Source of the DNA: an uncultured Bacteroidaceae bacterium
GTDB lineage: Bacteria; Bacteroidota; Bacteroidia; Bacteroidales; Bacteroidaceae
Assembly: GCA_934271655.1 (NCBI GenBank)
Contig: CAKQRW010000008.1
Span: forward strand, 4,999-68,998
Direction of reading: 5' to 3'
DNA: 64,000 nt
Made by a program: the position numbers and the translations under genes. This document shows positions 17,501 to 25,021 of the stretch, piece by piece. Position 1 is the stretch's first letter, and each line of letters starts with the position of its first letter. Under the pieces are notes generated by a model that worked only from the letters and a program-made list of their open reading frames with translations, was not told where the DNA came from and ran no database searches.

Positions 17501-18508
17501 TTATTTCTTTGCTGGCACCTCACCGAAGCGCTTTGGTTTGAACTTGTTGTTGATGAGAGGCACAAAGGCGTTCATGATAAGGATGGCGAACGACATGCCC
17601 TCTGGATAGGCTCCCCATGTGCGGATCACGACTGTGAGGGCTCCTATGGCCACGCCATACACGAGCTGGCCGTTCTTGCTCATTGGCGAGGTGACATAGT
17701 CGGTGGCCATGAAGATGGCGCCGAGCAGCAGTCCGCCGCTGAGTATCTCTGTGATAGGGTCGGCATAGACTGGGTTGGCCACGTGAAGCAGGCCTGAGAG
17801 CACGAAGACGGTGACGATGATGCTGACAGGGATATGCCAGGTGATGACCTTCTTGGCGAGAAGGATGACGAGGCCGATGATGAGGGCGAGTGCGCACACC
17901 TCGCCGAGGCAGCCGCCTGTCTGGCCTGTGAGCATGTCAAGGGCCGATGGGAGCTTGTCGAGTGCTGACGCGTCGCCGCTCTTGATGGCTGCTTTCATGA
18001 TGGAGAGCGGTGTGGCTCCTGTGGCTCCGTCGACGGAGTTGTCGACGAGGCTGAAGAGTCCCTGCCCTGCCACTGGCCATGTGGTCATGGCTACTGGGAA
18101 GGAGATGAGGAGGAAGGCACGTCCGGCCAGGGCTGGGTTGAAGAGGTTGCATCCCAGTCCGCCGAAGGTCATCTTCACCACGCCTATGGCAAAGAGAGCG
18201 CCCACCACTACGATCCATGGGGCTATGTTGCTCGGCAGGTTGAAGGCGAGGAGCAGTCCGGTGAGCACGGCCGAGCCATCACACACTGTGCACTTGGGGT
18301 TCTTTAGCATGAACTTGTTGATGAACCACTCAAAGATCACGCATGAGGCCACTGAGATGGCCGTGGTTATGATAGCGCCGATGCCGAAGCTGATGAATGA
18401 GCATATGAGGGCTGGCACAAGAGCGATGCACACCCAGTACATGTTCTTCTGCACCGAGTCTCCGCTATGGACATGCGGCGATAGTGATACTACTAATTTA
18501 TTAGCCAT
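17501..18508 (-). CDS. rnfD: Rnf complex subunit D (covalent FMN, membrane)
   Basis: The protein has 335 residues when started at MANKLVVSLSPHVHSGDS, the usual N-terminus. An upstream in-frame ATG at 18604 would add 32 residues of repeat-derived sequence and is rejected. There are about 9-10 membrane helices. The covalent FMN motif DGATGATPL has Thr163 as the likely site. RnfD is the central membrane subunit passing electrons between RnfG and the cytoplasmic subunits. It is separated from rnfC by 207 bases containing a tandem repeat, the largest internal gap in this operon apart from the one upstream of rnfB. Confidence 0.95.
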   Translation of the reverse strand: MANKLVVSLSPHVHSGDSVQKNMYWVCIALVPALICSFISFGIGAIITTAISVASCVIFEWFINKFMLKNPKCTVCDGSAVLTGLLLAFNLPSNIAPWIVVVGALFAIGVVKMTFGGLGCNLFNPALAGRAFLLISFPVAMTTWPVAGQGLFSLVDNSVDGATGATPLSIMKAAIKSGDASALDKLPSALDMLTGQTGGCLGEVCALALIIGLVILLAKKVITWHIPVSIIVTVFVLSGLLHVANPVYADPITEILSGGLLLGAIFMATDYVTSPMSKNGQLVYGVAIGALTVVIRTWGAYPEGMSFAILIMNAFVPLINNKFKPKRFGEVPAKK

Positions 18509-18585
18509 TGTCTGATTCTTGTTATTGGTGTTATGGTTGACACGAGAGCTTCGCAGGGGCTGATGAGGCGAAGGCGACGATGACA

Positions 18586-18666
18586 GATGACAGATGACAG
18601 ACATTTTTCTGCTGCTGCGCTCTGCGATGACAGATGACAGACGGAATTTCTGCTGCTGCGCTCTGT
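18586..18666. repeat. Two 40-41-bp direct repeats between rnfC and rnfD
   Basis: Units at 18586-18625 and 18626-18666 each contain GATGACAGATGACAGAC followed by CTGCTGCTGCGCTCTG, preceded by one more GATGACA. The GATGACAGATGACAG core recurs at about 27183. Confidence 0.8.
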
Positions 18667-18715
18667 TGACGTTCCTTGTCTTTTGCCCGAGCTCTCCGGC
18701 AATCTTTTTTTTCGG

Positions 18716-20074
18716 TTATTTCTTTGCGGCCATCTGGCGCGCGCGGATGTTGGCCATGACTGTCTGCTTGCCCATGCGTATGAGGTCGAGCATAGGGCGG
18801 TGGGAAGGACAGGTGAACTGGCATGAGCCGCACTCGATGCAGCTTGTGATGTCGTTGGCCTCGACCTTGTCCCACATCTTCTTGCCTGAGCATGTGGCGA
18901 GGAGGTATGGCTCAAGTCCCATAGGGCATGCGCTCACGCACTTGGCGCAGCGGATGCATGGCTGAGGCTCGCCTCGGCGGGCTTCAGCCCCGCTCATGAT
19001 GAGCACGCCTGACGATCCCTTGCAGATAGGCACCTCGGTGTTGATGAGGGCCTTTCCCATCATAGGGCCACCGCCGATGACCTTGGCCTCGCCGTCGGGC
19101 AGTCCGCCGCAGGCCTCGATGAGCTGGCTCATAGGTGTGCCCATGCGTGTGAGGAAATTGCTTGGGTGCTTCAGCTTCTTGCCTGTCACTGTGACGACAC
19201 GCTCGAAGAGAGGCTTGTTTTTCATCACGGCCTCATAGACGGCGTAGGCTGTGCCCACGTTCTGGATGATGGCTCCTACCGACACCGGAAGGGCTGGAGG
19301 CGCTGGCACCTGACGGCCCACAACGGCGTCGATGAGCTGCTTCTCGCCTCCCTGCGGATACTTGGTCTTGAGGGGCACTACCTCTATGTTGGGATACTGC
19401 GCCTTGCACTTCTCCGACAGGAGCTTGATGGCGTCGGGCTTGTTCTCCTCTATGCCGATGAAGCCTTTCTCTACCTTGGCTGCCTTCATCAGAAGGGCCA
19501 CGCCGACAAGCACCTGGTCAGCCTTTTCGAGCATGAGGCGATGGTCGGCTGTGAGGTAAGGCTCACACTCCACAGCGTTGATGATGACCCACTGCGGCTT
19601 GAACTGCGGTGGAGGCATCAGCTTGACATGTGTGGGGAAGCACGCTCCGCCCATGCCCACGATGCCGGCGTTCTTTATCTTGTCTATTATGGATTCTGGA
19701 GTGAGCTCGGGCTTGTCCTTGAGTGTGACAAGGGTCTCGCTGCGGTCTATGCCTGCCTCCCACTCGTCGCCCTCTACTGTGATGTAGACGGCTGGCTTCT
19801 TGTAGCCACTGGCATCTACCACGGTGTCTACCTTCAGCACCGTGCCGCTGACTGACGAGTAAATGCAGGTAGAGAGGGCCTTCTCCATGGGCTTGGCAAT
19901 CAGGGTGCCCACCTTGACCTTGTCGCCCTTCTGGACCACTGGCACCGCTGGCGCACCGATGTGCTGTCCCATAGGGAAAACGGCAACCTTAGGAAGTTCC
20001 GCTATCTTGATTGGCTCATCCTTTGACAACTTGTTCTCTTCGGGATGAACGCCACCTATTCTGAATGTTTTCAT
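18716..20074 (-). CDS. rnfC: Rnf complex subunit C (NADH/FMN-binding, two 4Fe-4S)
   Basis: This 452-residue soluble subunit starts MKTFRIGGVHPEENK. It has a biotinyl-like N-terminal domain, an NADH/FMN-binding core with GMGGACFPTHVK and NAVECEPY (about 145-180), a SLBB-like region, and two ferredoxin motifs at C373/C376/C379/C383 and C412/C415/C418/C422. It hands electrons to NAD+. It follows rnfB by 92 bases and is followed by the 207-base gap before rnfD. The length is normal and all signature cysteines are present. Confidence 0.96.
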   Translation of the reverse strand: MKTFRIGGVHPEENKLSKDEPIKIAELPKVAVFPMGQHIGAPAVPVVQKGDKVKVGTLIAKPMEKALSTCIYSSVSGTVLKVDTVVDASGYKKPAVYITVEGDEWEAGIDRSETLVTLKDKPELTPESIIDKIKNAGIVGMGGACFPTHVKLMPPPQFKPQWVIINAVECEPYLTADHRLMLEKADQVLVGVALLMKAAKVEKGFIGIEENKPDAIKLLSEKCKAQYPNIEVVPLKTKYPQGGEKQLIDAVVGRQVPAPPALPVSVGAIIQNVGTAYAVYEAVMKNKPLFERVVTVTGKKLKHPSNFLTRMGTPMSQLIEACGGLPDGEAKVIGGGPMMGKALINTEVPICKGSSGVLIMSGAEARRGEPQPCIRCAKCVSACPMGLEPYLLATCSGKKMWDKVEANDITSCIECGSCQFTCPSHRPMLDLIRMGKQTVMANIRARQMAAKK

Positions 20075-20166
20075 GTGAATATGCTATGTTATGATCTGTT
20101 CGGCCGCTGTCCGCCTGGCAGCGCGCTGCTGCATGACGGCTGGAAGCCGAATGGCTTTTCGTTTCT

Positions 20167-21279
20167 TTACTTCAGTCCCAGCAGTATGAGCTGGCTCGGA
20201 GCGAGTGGAGCGTCGGTGCGCTTGTCCTCAAACTTCACGTCTTTTGCCGCTGGCGCAGGATTGCTGAGGTCTTTAGGGCCTGCGAGCAGGATCTGCTGGC
20301 TCGGCAGCAGAGGGGCGTCATACTTGACCTCCACAGGCTTCCACTCCTTGGCTGGAGCGGCTGGAGCGGCTGCTGGCTTGGCTGCCGACTTGGCCGCTGG
20401 CTTGGCTGCGCCTGGCTTGGGGGCTGCCACTTTCTTGCACTCCACGCCCTTCACGCTGACAGACACGATGGAGCCGCGCGGACATGCGTCGAAGCACAGA
20501 CCGCAGACGACGCAGGCCTCTGGATTGATGTATGCCACATTGTTGACCACATGAACGGCGTCATTGCCACACACGTTCTCGCACTTCTTGCAGCCGATGC
20601 AGGCGCTGGCACAAGCCTTCATGGCCTCTGCACCCTTGTCCTTGTTCATGCAGGCCACGACGAAGGCGTCCTTGTTGTCGCCGCTGACTGCGCGCACCTC
20701 TATGATGTTGCGCGGACATGCCTTGGCGCACGCTCCGCAGGCTGTGCACTTCTCGGCATCAACGACAGGCAGGCCTGTCACTGGGTCCATCGACAGGGCG
20801 CCAAACTGGCAGGCTGACACGCAGTCGCCGCAACCAAGGCATCCGTATGAGCATGATGTCTCGCCCATGCAGGTGGTGTTGGCCACACGGCAACTCTTCA
20901 CACCGTCGTATGACAATACTCGCGGACGCTTCTCGCACGTTCCGTTGCATCGCACTACAGCCAGCTTTGGGGTGGCTGCCGCTACTTCCATGCCAAGTAT
21001 GCCGGCTACGGCCTGCATGCATGGAGCGCCGCCTACAGGGCAGTTGAGGCCCTCAAGCGAACCTGCATCGGCGGCCTTGACACACGCTGCGGCCATACCA
21101 CCGCATCCTGGGAAACCGCAGCCTCCACAGTTGGCTCCAGGCAGCACCTCTGCGACCTGGGCAATGCGCGGATCTTCCTTTACTGCAAATTTCTTTGACA
21201 CGAGATACAGGAGCATCGCTAAAGCAAAGCCCAGCACCGCCAAAGCTATCACAGCAATTAAAATCACTTTAAAATCCAT
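20167..21279 (-). CDS. rnfB: Rnf complex subunit B (polyferredoxin) with extended C-terminus
   Basis: This 370-residue protein has an N-terminal membrane helix (about 4-27) and a Cys cluster starting NCGGCGFPGCGG (C51, C54, C59, C80 likely). Four ferredoxin CxxCxxCxxxC motifs follow at about 147, 178, 227 and 256, the electron entry from ferredoxin. Beyond residue 284 there is an Ala/Pro/Lys linker, then two copies of DAPLxPSQxILL (321-332 and 356-367). The second is almost the extreme C-terminus. This tail is not part of the catalytic family core and may dock a partner. It is preceded by an 18-bp repeat array and the RseC-like gene. Confidence 0.95.
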   Translation of the reverse strand: MDFKVILIAVIALAVLGFALAMLLYLVSKKFAVKEDPRIAQVAEVLPGANCGGCGFPGCGGMAAACVKAADAGSLEGLNCPVGGAPCMQAVAGILGMEVAAATPKLAVVRCNGTCEKRPRVLSYDGVKSCRVANTTCMGETSCSYGCLGCGDCVSACQFGALSMDPVTGLPVVDAEKCTACGACAKACPRNIIEVRAVSGDNKDAFVVACMNKDKGAEAMKACASACIGCKKCENVCGNDAVHVVNNVAYINPEACVVCGLCFDACPRGSIVSVSVKGVECKKVAAPKPGAAKPAAKSAAKPAAAPAAPAKEWKPVEVKYDAPLLPSQQILLAGPKDLSNPAPAAKDVKFEDKRTDAPLAPSQLILLGLK

Positions 21280-21351
21280 AATATGTTATTTAGTTAATTA
21301 ATAAAAGACTTGGTTGACTATATTATAATATATGTGTGGACTTCTTTATAT

Positions 21352-21477
21352 AATATGCGTGACATATCCAATATGCGTGACATATCCAATATGCGTGACA
21401 TATCCAATATGTGTGACATATCCAATATGTGTGACATATCCAATATGCGTGCTATATCCAATATGTGTGCACTTATA
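21352..21477. repeat. 18-bp tandem array between rseC-like gene and rnfB
   Basis: Six complete 18-bp units start at 21352 and run to 21459, with a partial seventh. Each unit is AATATG(C/T)GTGACATATCC with small changes in the last ones. The array lies within the probable rnf transcript. A small plus-strand frame across it only reflects the repeat. Confidence 0.9.
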
Positions 21478-21649
21478 ATATATATGTGTCCATCCTTCTA
21501 ACCTCACCCTTCACCTCGTGGGGGGCTTTTACCAGTCATGGGCGCTGGCTCATGCCATGGCAACGAACGACGTTGGCCGACACAGACCATGCGCAGTCCT
21601 CATGTCCTGCAAGGAGGGGGGGGAATCGCCGAAGCGCGCGGAACGAAAG

Positions 21650-22075
21650 TTACTCCTCTTTCTTTATCCACAGAGCGAAACGCTTCTCCATCTTGCCACG
21701 GCATGCGTAGAGCGCAGAGAAATATATAGCCATGAGCATAAGCCACAGGCCCACTGCCGCAATCTCCGCCATGTGCAGCACCGCTATGGCGAGGCATAGG
21801 CTCAGCACCGTGAGGAGCAGGGGCAAGCCAAAGGCGAACATCACGGCCTGCTTTCCCATGGACAGCGTGCCGCATACGCACACGCGCTCGCCGACCGAGT
21901 ATTTACGTCCGGCATCCTGCTCGTAGACTTCCATGAACCGCTCTTTGCTCTCGCTGGAAGAGCACAGGGAACGCGCCTTGCATCCGCTGCAGGCCGACTG
22001 CTGCAGCACGCTTACACGCACACGGCATCCCTCAATGGAGTCAACTACCCCTTGATGTTCGATGATATCTTTCAT
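21650..22075 (-). CDS. RseC/SoxR-reducing-system-like protein
   Basis: The protein has 141 residues when started at MKDIIEHQGVVDSIEG, which matches the family N-terminus; an ATG 54 bases further upstream adds an untypical leader. It has a small beta domain with the cysteine pattern SACSGCKARSLC (about 30-41), possibly metal-binding, then two membrane helices (about 75-97 and 100-120). RseC-like proteins are regularly encoded with Rnf/Rsx complexes and are thought to help their assembly or to modulate redox stress responses. It is the first gene of the rnf cluster, with a promoter at 22168-22175 and a 370-base gap to rnfB that holds an 18-bp array. Confidence 0.85.
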   Translation of the reverse strand: MKDIIEHQGVVDSIEGCRVRVSVLQQSACSGCKARSLCSSSESKERFMEVYEQDAGRKYSVGERVCVCGTLSMGKQAVMFAFGLPLLLTVLSLCLAIAVLHMAEIAAVGLWLMLMAIYFSALYACRGKMEKRFALWIKKEE

Positions 22076-22167
22076 AGCTTCAAGCTCTCTGTGATAAAAA
22101 AACGCACGTTTATGAATTAGAATCTTCATGTGTCAATTTGCAACACACAGTTTGCAAACTTGACATG

Positions 22168-22175
22168 CAAAAGTA
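22168..22175 (-). promoter_or_regulatory. -7 box for the rseC-rnf operon
   Basis: TACTTTTG on the minus strand fits TAnnTTTG. A TTTG 16 bases upstream is a possible -33 with short spacing. The leader is about 85 bases to the chosen ATG. Confidence 0.5.
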
Positions 22176-22270
22176 GTGATTTTATTCAAACCAAAGAAAG
22201 AAAAAAGCAAAAAACAGATGGTTTTTATAAAAGTTTTGACGAAAAATGATAAAAAGACAAAAATAAGCCG

Positions 22271-22278
22271 TAACTTTG
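22271..22278 (+). promoter_or_regulatory. -7 box for rpsP
   Basis: TAACTTTG in a CCGTAACTTTG context, the same form seen at 32634 and in the 59011-59142 array. The predicted start is about 22284-22286. Confidence 0.65.
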
Positions 22279-22283
22279 TGCCG

Positions 22284-22327
22284 TCATTACGAGATAATGA
22301 CAGAGTTCATGCCGCCACGAGATGGCG
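22284..22327 (+). promoter_or_regulatory. Twin leader hairpins with identical CGAGA loops
   Basis: Hairpin 1 is TCATTA-CGAGA-TAATGA (22284-22300). Hairpin 2 is CGCCA-CGAGA-TGGCG (22313-22327). Stems differ completely but the five-base loop is the same. Hairpin 1 begins at about the predicted transcript start and both precede the rpsP ATG at 22364. Confidence 0.6.
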
Positions 22328-22363
22328 ACACATTATTATTAACTAAACATTTTTTATTGCAAA

Positions 22364-22891
22364 ATGGCAACAAGAATTCGTTTACAGCGTCACGGCCGCA
22401 AGAACTATGCGTTCTACAGCATCGTGATTGCTAACTCTAACGCTCCACGTGATGGACGCTTCATTGAGAAGATTGGTACTTACAACCCAAACACCAATCC
22501 TGCTACTTTTGACGTTAACTTTGAGCGCGCTCTCTACTGGGTGCTCGTAGGTGCACAGCCATCTACTACTGTACGCAACATCCTCTCAGAGGAGGGCGTT
22601 TACCTCAAGAAGCACCTGCTCGAAGGTGTGAAGAAGGGCTCATTCGACGAGGCTGCCGCAGACGCTAAGTTCTCTGCATGGAAGGCTGAGAAGGATGCTA
22701 AGGCTCAGAAGAGCGCAGACAAGAAGGCTGCCGACAAGAAGGCTGCTGCTGCTGCGCGTCTTGAGGCAGAGAAGAAGGTCAATGCCAGCATCGCTGCTAA
22801 GGTTGCCGAGAAGAAGGCTGCCGCTGCTGCTGCTCAGGCTGAGGCCGAGACTCCAGCTGAGGAGGCTGCTGAAGCTCCAGCTGAGGCTTAA
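22364..22891 (+). CDS. rpsP: 30S ribosomal protein S16 with Ala/Lys-rich tail
   Basis: This is a 175-residue protein. The first 85 residues are a canonical S16 ([52 protein letters not shown]), a small-subunit protein needed for early 16S rRNA folding. The remaining 90 residues form a long charged helix-prone tail dominated by Ala, Lys and Glu and ending acidic; such tails are usual in Bacteroidetes S16. The gene is monocistronic, with its own promoter (22271), a structured leader and a strong terminator 23 bases after the stop. The rest of the common S16-RimM-TrmD cluster is absent here. Confidence 0.97.
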   Translation: MATRIRLQRHGRKNYAFYSIVIANSNAPRDGRFIEKIGTYNPNTNPATFDVNFERALYWVLVGAQPSTTVRNILSEEGVYLKKHLLEGVKKGSFDEAAADAKFSAWKAEKDAKAQKSADKKAADKKAAAAARLEAEKKVNASIAAKVAEKKAAAAAAQAEAETPAEEAAEAPAEA

Positions 22892-22914
22892 TCTACTCAA
22901 TAGCAAAGACACAA

Positions 22915-22955
22915 GAGAGGGGATGTGCGTGACGCACATCCCCTCTCGCTTTTTT
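22915..22955 (+). terminator. Rho-independent terminator of rpsP
   Basis: A 15-bp perfect stem (22915-22929 with 22933-22947), loop TGA, then GCTTTTTTC. Confidence 0.95.
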
Positions 22956-23116
22956 CTCGTGTGTGTATGGAGTGAAATGAATGAGCCATTATTGCCATGG
23001 GACGCTGCCCCTACAGGACGCGAATGTCATGCTATGCATCACTATGACACATAGGGCGCTGCCTATGCTATGGACAGGCTGGGCTTTCAGCCCGAACAAA
23101 TGCTGGGACAGCTACA

Positions 23117-23225
23117 TTGCCTCAAAAGCAAGGGAGACGCTCTTCAACGCCTTCGGTGATATCATCAATGTGCTCTTGCCTCAAAAGCAAGGGAGACGCT
23201 CTTCAATGTCTTCGGTGATATCATC
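23117..23225. repeat. Two 50-bp direct repeats, period 59
   Basis: 23117-23166 and 23176-23225 differ only in the four bases after CGCTCTTCAA. The second copy runs into the stop codon of the minus-strand PagL-like gene (23221-23223). Further left (22985-23110) are short diverged palindromes such as GGGCTTTCAGCCC; no gene is seen in 22956-23220. Confidence 0.85.
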
Positions 23226-24540
23226 TCTTCTTAAGTTTCCAGTGTCCTGCATGCATGCCCACCTTCAGTTCCATGCTGTAAGCCTTGCCCAGGTTGGCCT
23301 TCAGGTTGTAGCCGAGATAGAAGGGCTTGAAGAAACGAGGGTAATATCTGATGCCCACAGTCTCTATCACAGGCGGCTCATACTTCTCCCCCACCCATCC
23401 ATGCTGGCGGAAAAGATATGTGCCAAGCGACATTGCGAGCGACAGCTGCTTGTAATAGACTTCGTGATGGAGTGAGGCTGCAAGGATATGCTTGCTGTGA
23501 CTGTACTGCTTCTCCACTCCGCACTCTTTCTCTATCATGGCAGACCTGCTGGCGTATCCGCCAAATGAATATTCCAGTCCTATGCCTGAGGCGTGCACCT
23601 GGTTGTAGCGGAACATGGGGACCACTCCACAGCTCCACACCGTATGGAGCGCCACCTTGCCGTCGCAGTAGCCTGGAGTGCCCTCGCTCATGTAGTTGCG
23701 GTGCCAGAGCCACTCCTCATACATGGTGCGGAAGCCGACTGAGGCGTTGACATCAAGATACATGAACGGACTGAATTTTTCTCTGCGGAAAGCCTGGAGA
23801 CACGCCAGGCGCTGGGCGTAGGTCAGGCCATTGTCGGACGAGGGCCTGTTGAGGTCGCAGCGCGCGCGGGCCACGAAGCCAAACGAGTTGGCTCCCTTAT
23901 TGGGGCGGTCGGTGGCTCCGTTGGACACATGCTTGTATTCACCGCCTATGCTCACCTCCACCTCTGGCACCACGCGATAGGATGCGTATAGTCCAAAGCC
24001 AAAATACATGGAGAGGTGCTGGCCTATCATGTCGTTGTCTATGTTGTCGGCCATCTCGTAGGGGCGCGAGCAATAGGCAATGCCGTTCTCCAGGGCATAG
24101 CCGAAGGCCCATCTGCGGTTGCGGTAGATGTCGCGGCGAAAGGCTATGTAGGCGTTCCACACGCAGCCCACACTTGACGGGTAGGGAGTGTTGCCTGTGT
24201 GCAGTTCTGTGCTGCCATAGTCGAGCAACTGCACTCCGGCTTCGAGTGTGGGAAAGCCAAACACACGGTCGTACACGCTGATGGCCGTGTCGAGAGGGTT
24301 GGCCTGGGAGTTGACGAACAGCGAGTATTGCGCTCCGCCGCCTTTCTTCACCAGTTTCTCGTCGCGCATAGTGATGTTCATCAGTGTGTTGAGTCCGGCG
24401 CCGCCGCCAACGGAATAGATAAACTTGGGTATGGTATCTACGACGGGCGCACCGCCTTCCTCTTGGGCCGACACGGCTGCTGAGAAAAGCGATGCGCTCA
24501 CCAGAATGATTTTCTTTATTGTATTATTAAAACTCATCAA
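23221..24540 (-). CDS. PagL-like acyloxyacyl hydrolase (outer-membrane lipid A deacylase family)
   Basis: This 439-residue protein has a signal peptide (about 1-25, ending VSAQ). It is rich in alternating aromatic/hydrophobic strands, as in an outer-membrane beta barrel. EYKHVSNGATDRPNKGANSFGF-like sequence (about residue 205) contains the His-Ser-Asn signature of PagL lipid A 3-O-deacylases. It is longer than classic PagL (about 185 residues), as is usual in Bacteroidetes relatives. It would remove the 3-linked acyl chain from lipid A, but this is not proven for the long forms. It is monocistronic. The stop codon overlaps a direct repeat. Two 15-bp direct repeats (TCTATTGATTTGCC) lie just upstream of the start. 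Confidence 0.75.
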   Translation of the reverse strand: MMSFNNTIKKIILVSASLFSAAVSAQEEGGAPVVDTIPKFIYSVGGGAGLNTLMNITMRDEKLVKKGGGAQYSLFVNSQANPLDTAISVYDRVFGFPTLEAGVQLLDYGSTELHTGNTPYPSSVGCVWNAYIAFRRDIYRNRRWAFGYALENGIAYCSRPYEMADNIDNDMIGQHLSMYFGFGLYASYRVVPEVEVSIGGEYKHVSNGATDRPNKGANSFGFVARARCDLNRPSSDNGLTYAQRLACLQAFRREKFSPFMYLDVNASVGFRTMYEEWLWHRNYMSEGTPGYCDGKVALHTVWSCGVVPMFRYNQVHASGIGLEYSFGGYASRSAMIEKECGVEKQYSHSKHILAASLHHEVYYKQLSLAMSLGTYLFRQHGWVGEKYEPPVIETVGIRYYPRFFKPFYLGYNLKANLGKAYSMELKVGMHAGHWKLKKR

Positions 24541-24677
24541 TATCTATTGATTTGCCGTCTATTGATTTGCCACAGCATCAGGCGAGTGGCTGCAAGAGCG
24601 GCCTCGTGATGCGGCTGTGGCGGGTAAGGCAGGTGCTTACAATCATTTATAGTATAAGCAGGTTTTCTGAATTATTT

Positions 24678-24861
24678 CCACCTGTACGGTTGGAAATGTT
24701 ATTTCTGATCATCAATAAATGATGTTCTATGTAGTAGGTGCGGTGTCTCACCGCACAGCAGCAAGAACATTCTGACTATTTATAGTTGTAAAATGCTAAA
24801 CACCATTCATAATTGTGCGGTGAGACACCACACCTACTACGTTTTCCAACCGTACAGGTGG
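24678..24861. mobile_element. MITE-like palindromic element with target duplication
   Basis: The 184-bp element is bounded by perfect inverted ends CCACCTGTACGGTTGGAAA (24678-24696) and its complement (24843-24861). The bases directly outside are AATTATTT on both sides (24670-24677 and 24862-24869). Inside, 27-bp arms at 24731-24757 and 24814-24840 pair with one mismatch, and each arm contains a smaller hairpin GCGGTG-TCT-CACCGC. There is no coding capacity. A homologous uninterrupted target is at 12391-12430. Confidence 0.8.
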
Positions 24862-24880
24862 AATTATTTTATAGTATCAA

Positions 24881-25008
24881 AGTAAGCCGCTCTCATAAAA
24901 ATGATCATGAGTACTTACTCTGAAAGTAACTCTCATAAAAACAATCATGAGTACTTACTCAGAAAGTAAGCCGCTCTCATATAAGATAATCATGAGTACC
25001 TACTTATC
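24881..25008. repeat. Three 40-44-bp hairpin repeats
   Basis: Units at 24881-24924, 24925-24964 and 24965-25008 carry CTCTCAT and ATCATGAGTAC. AGTAAG pairs with CTTACT and CTCAT with ATGAG, so each unit can fold. They sit just beyond the stop of the minus-strand manC-like gene. A diverged copy is near 12430-12485. Confidence 0.75.
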
Positions 25009-25021
25009 TTTCCGAAGCTCT

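Noticed and set aside
21310..21501. Small plus-strand protein made of NMRDIS-like repeats
   Set aside because: It is only the translation of the 18-bp array; no start context or conserved residues outside the repeat.
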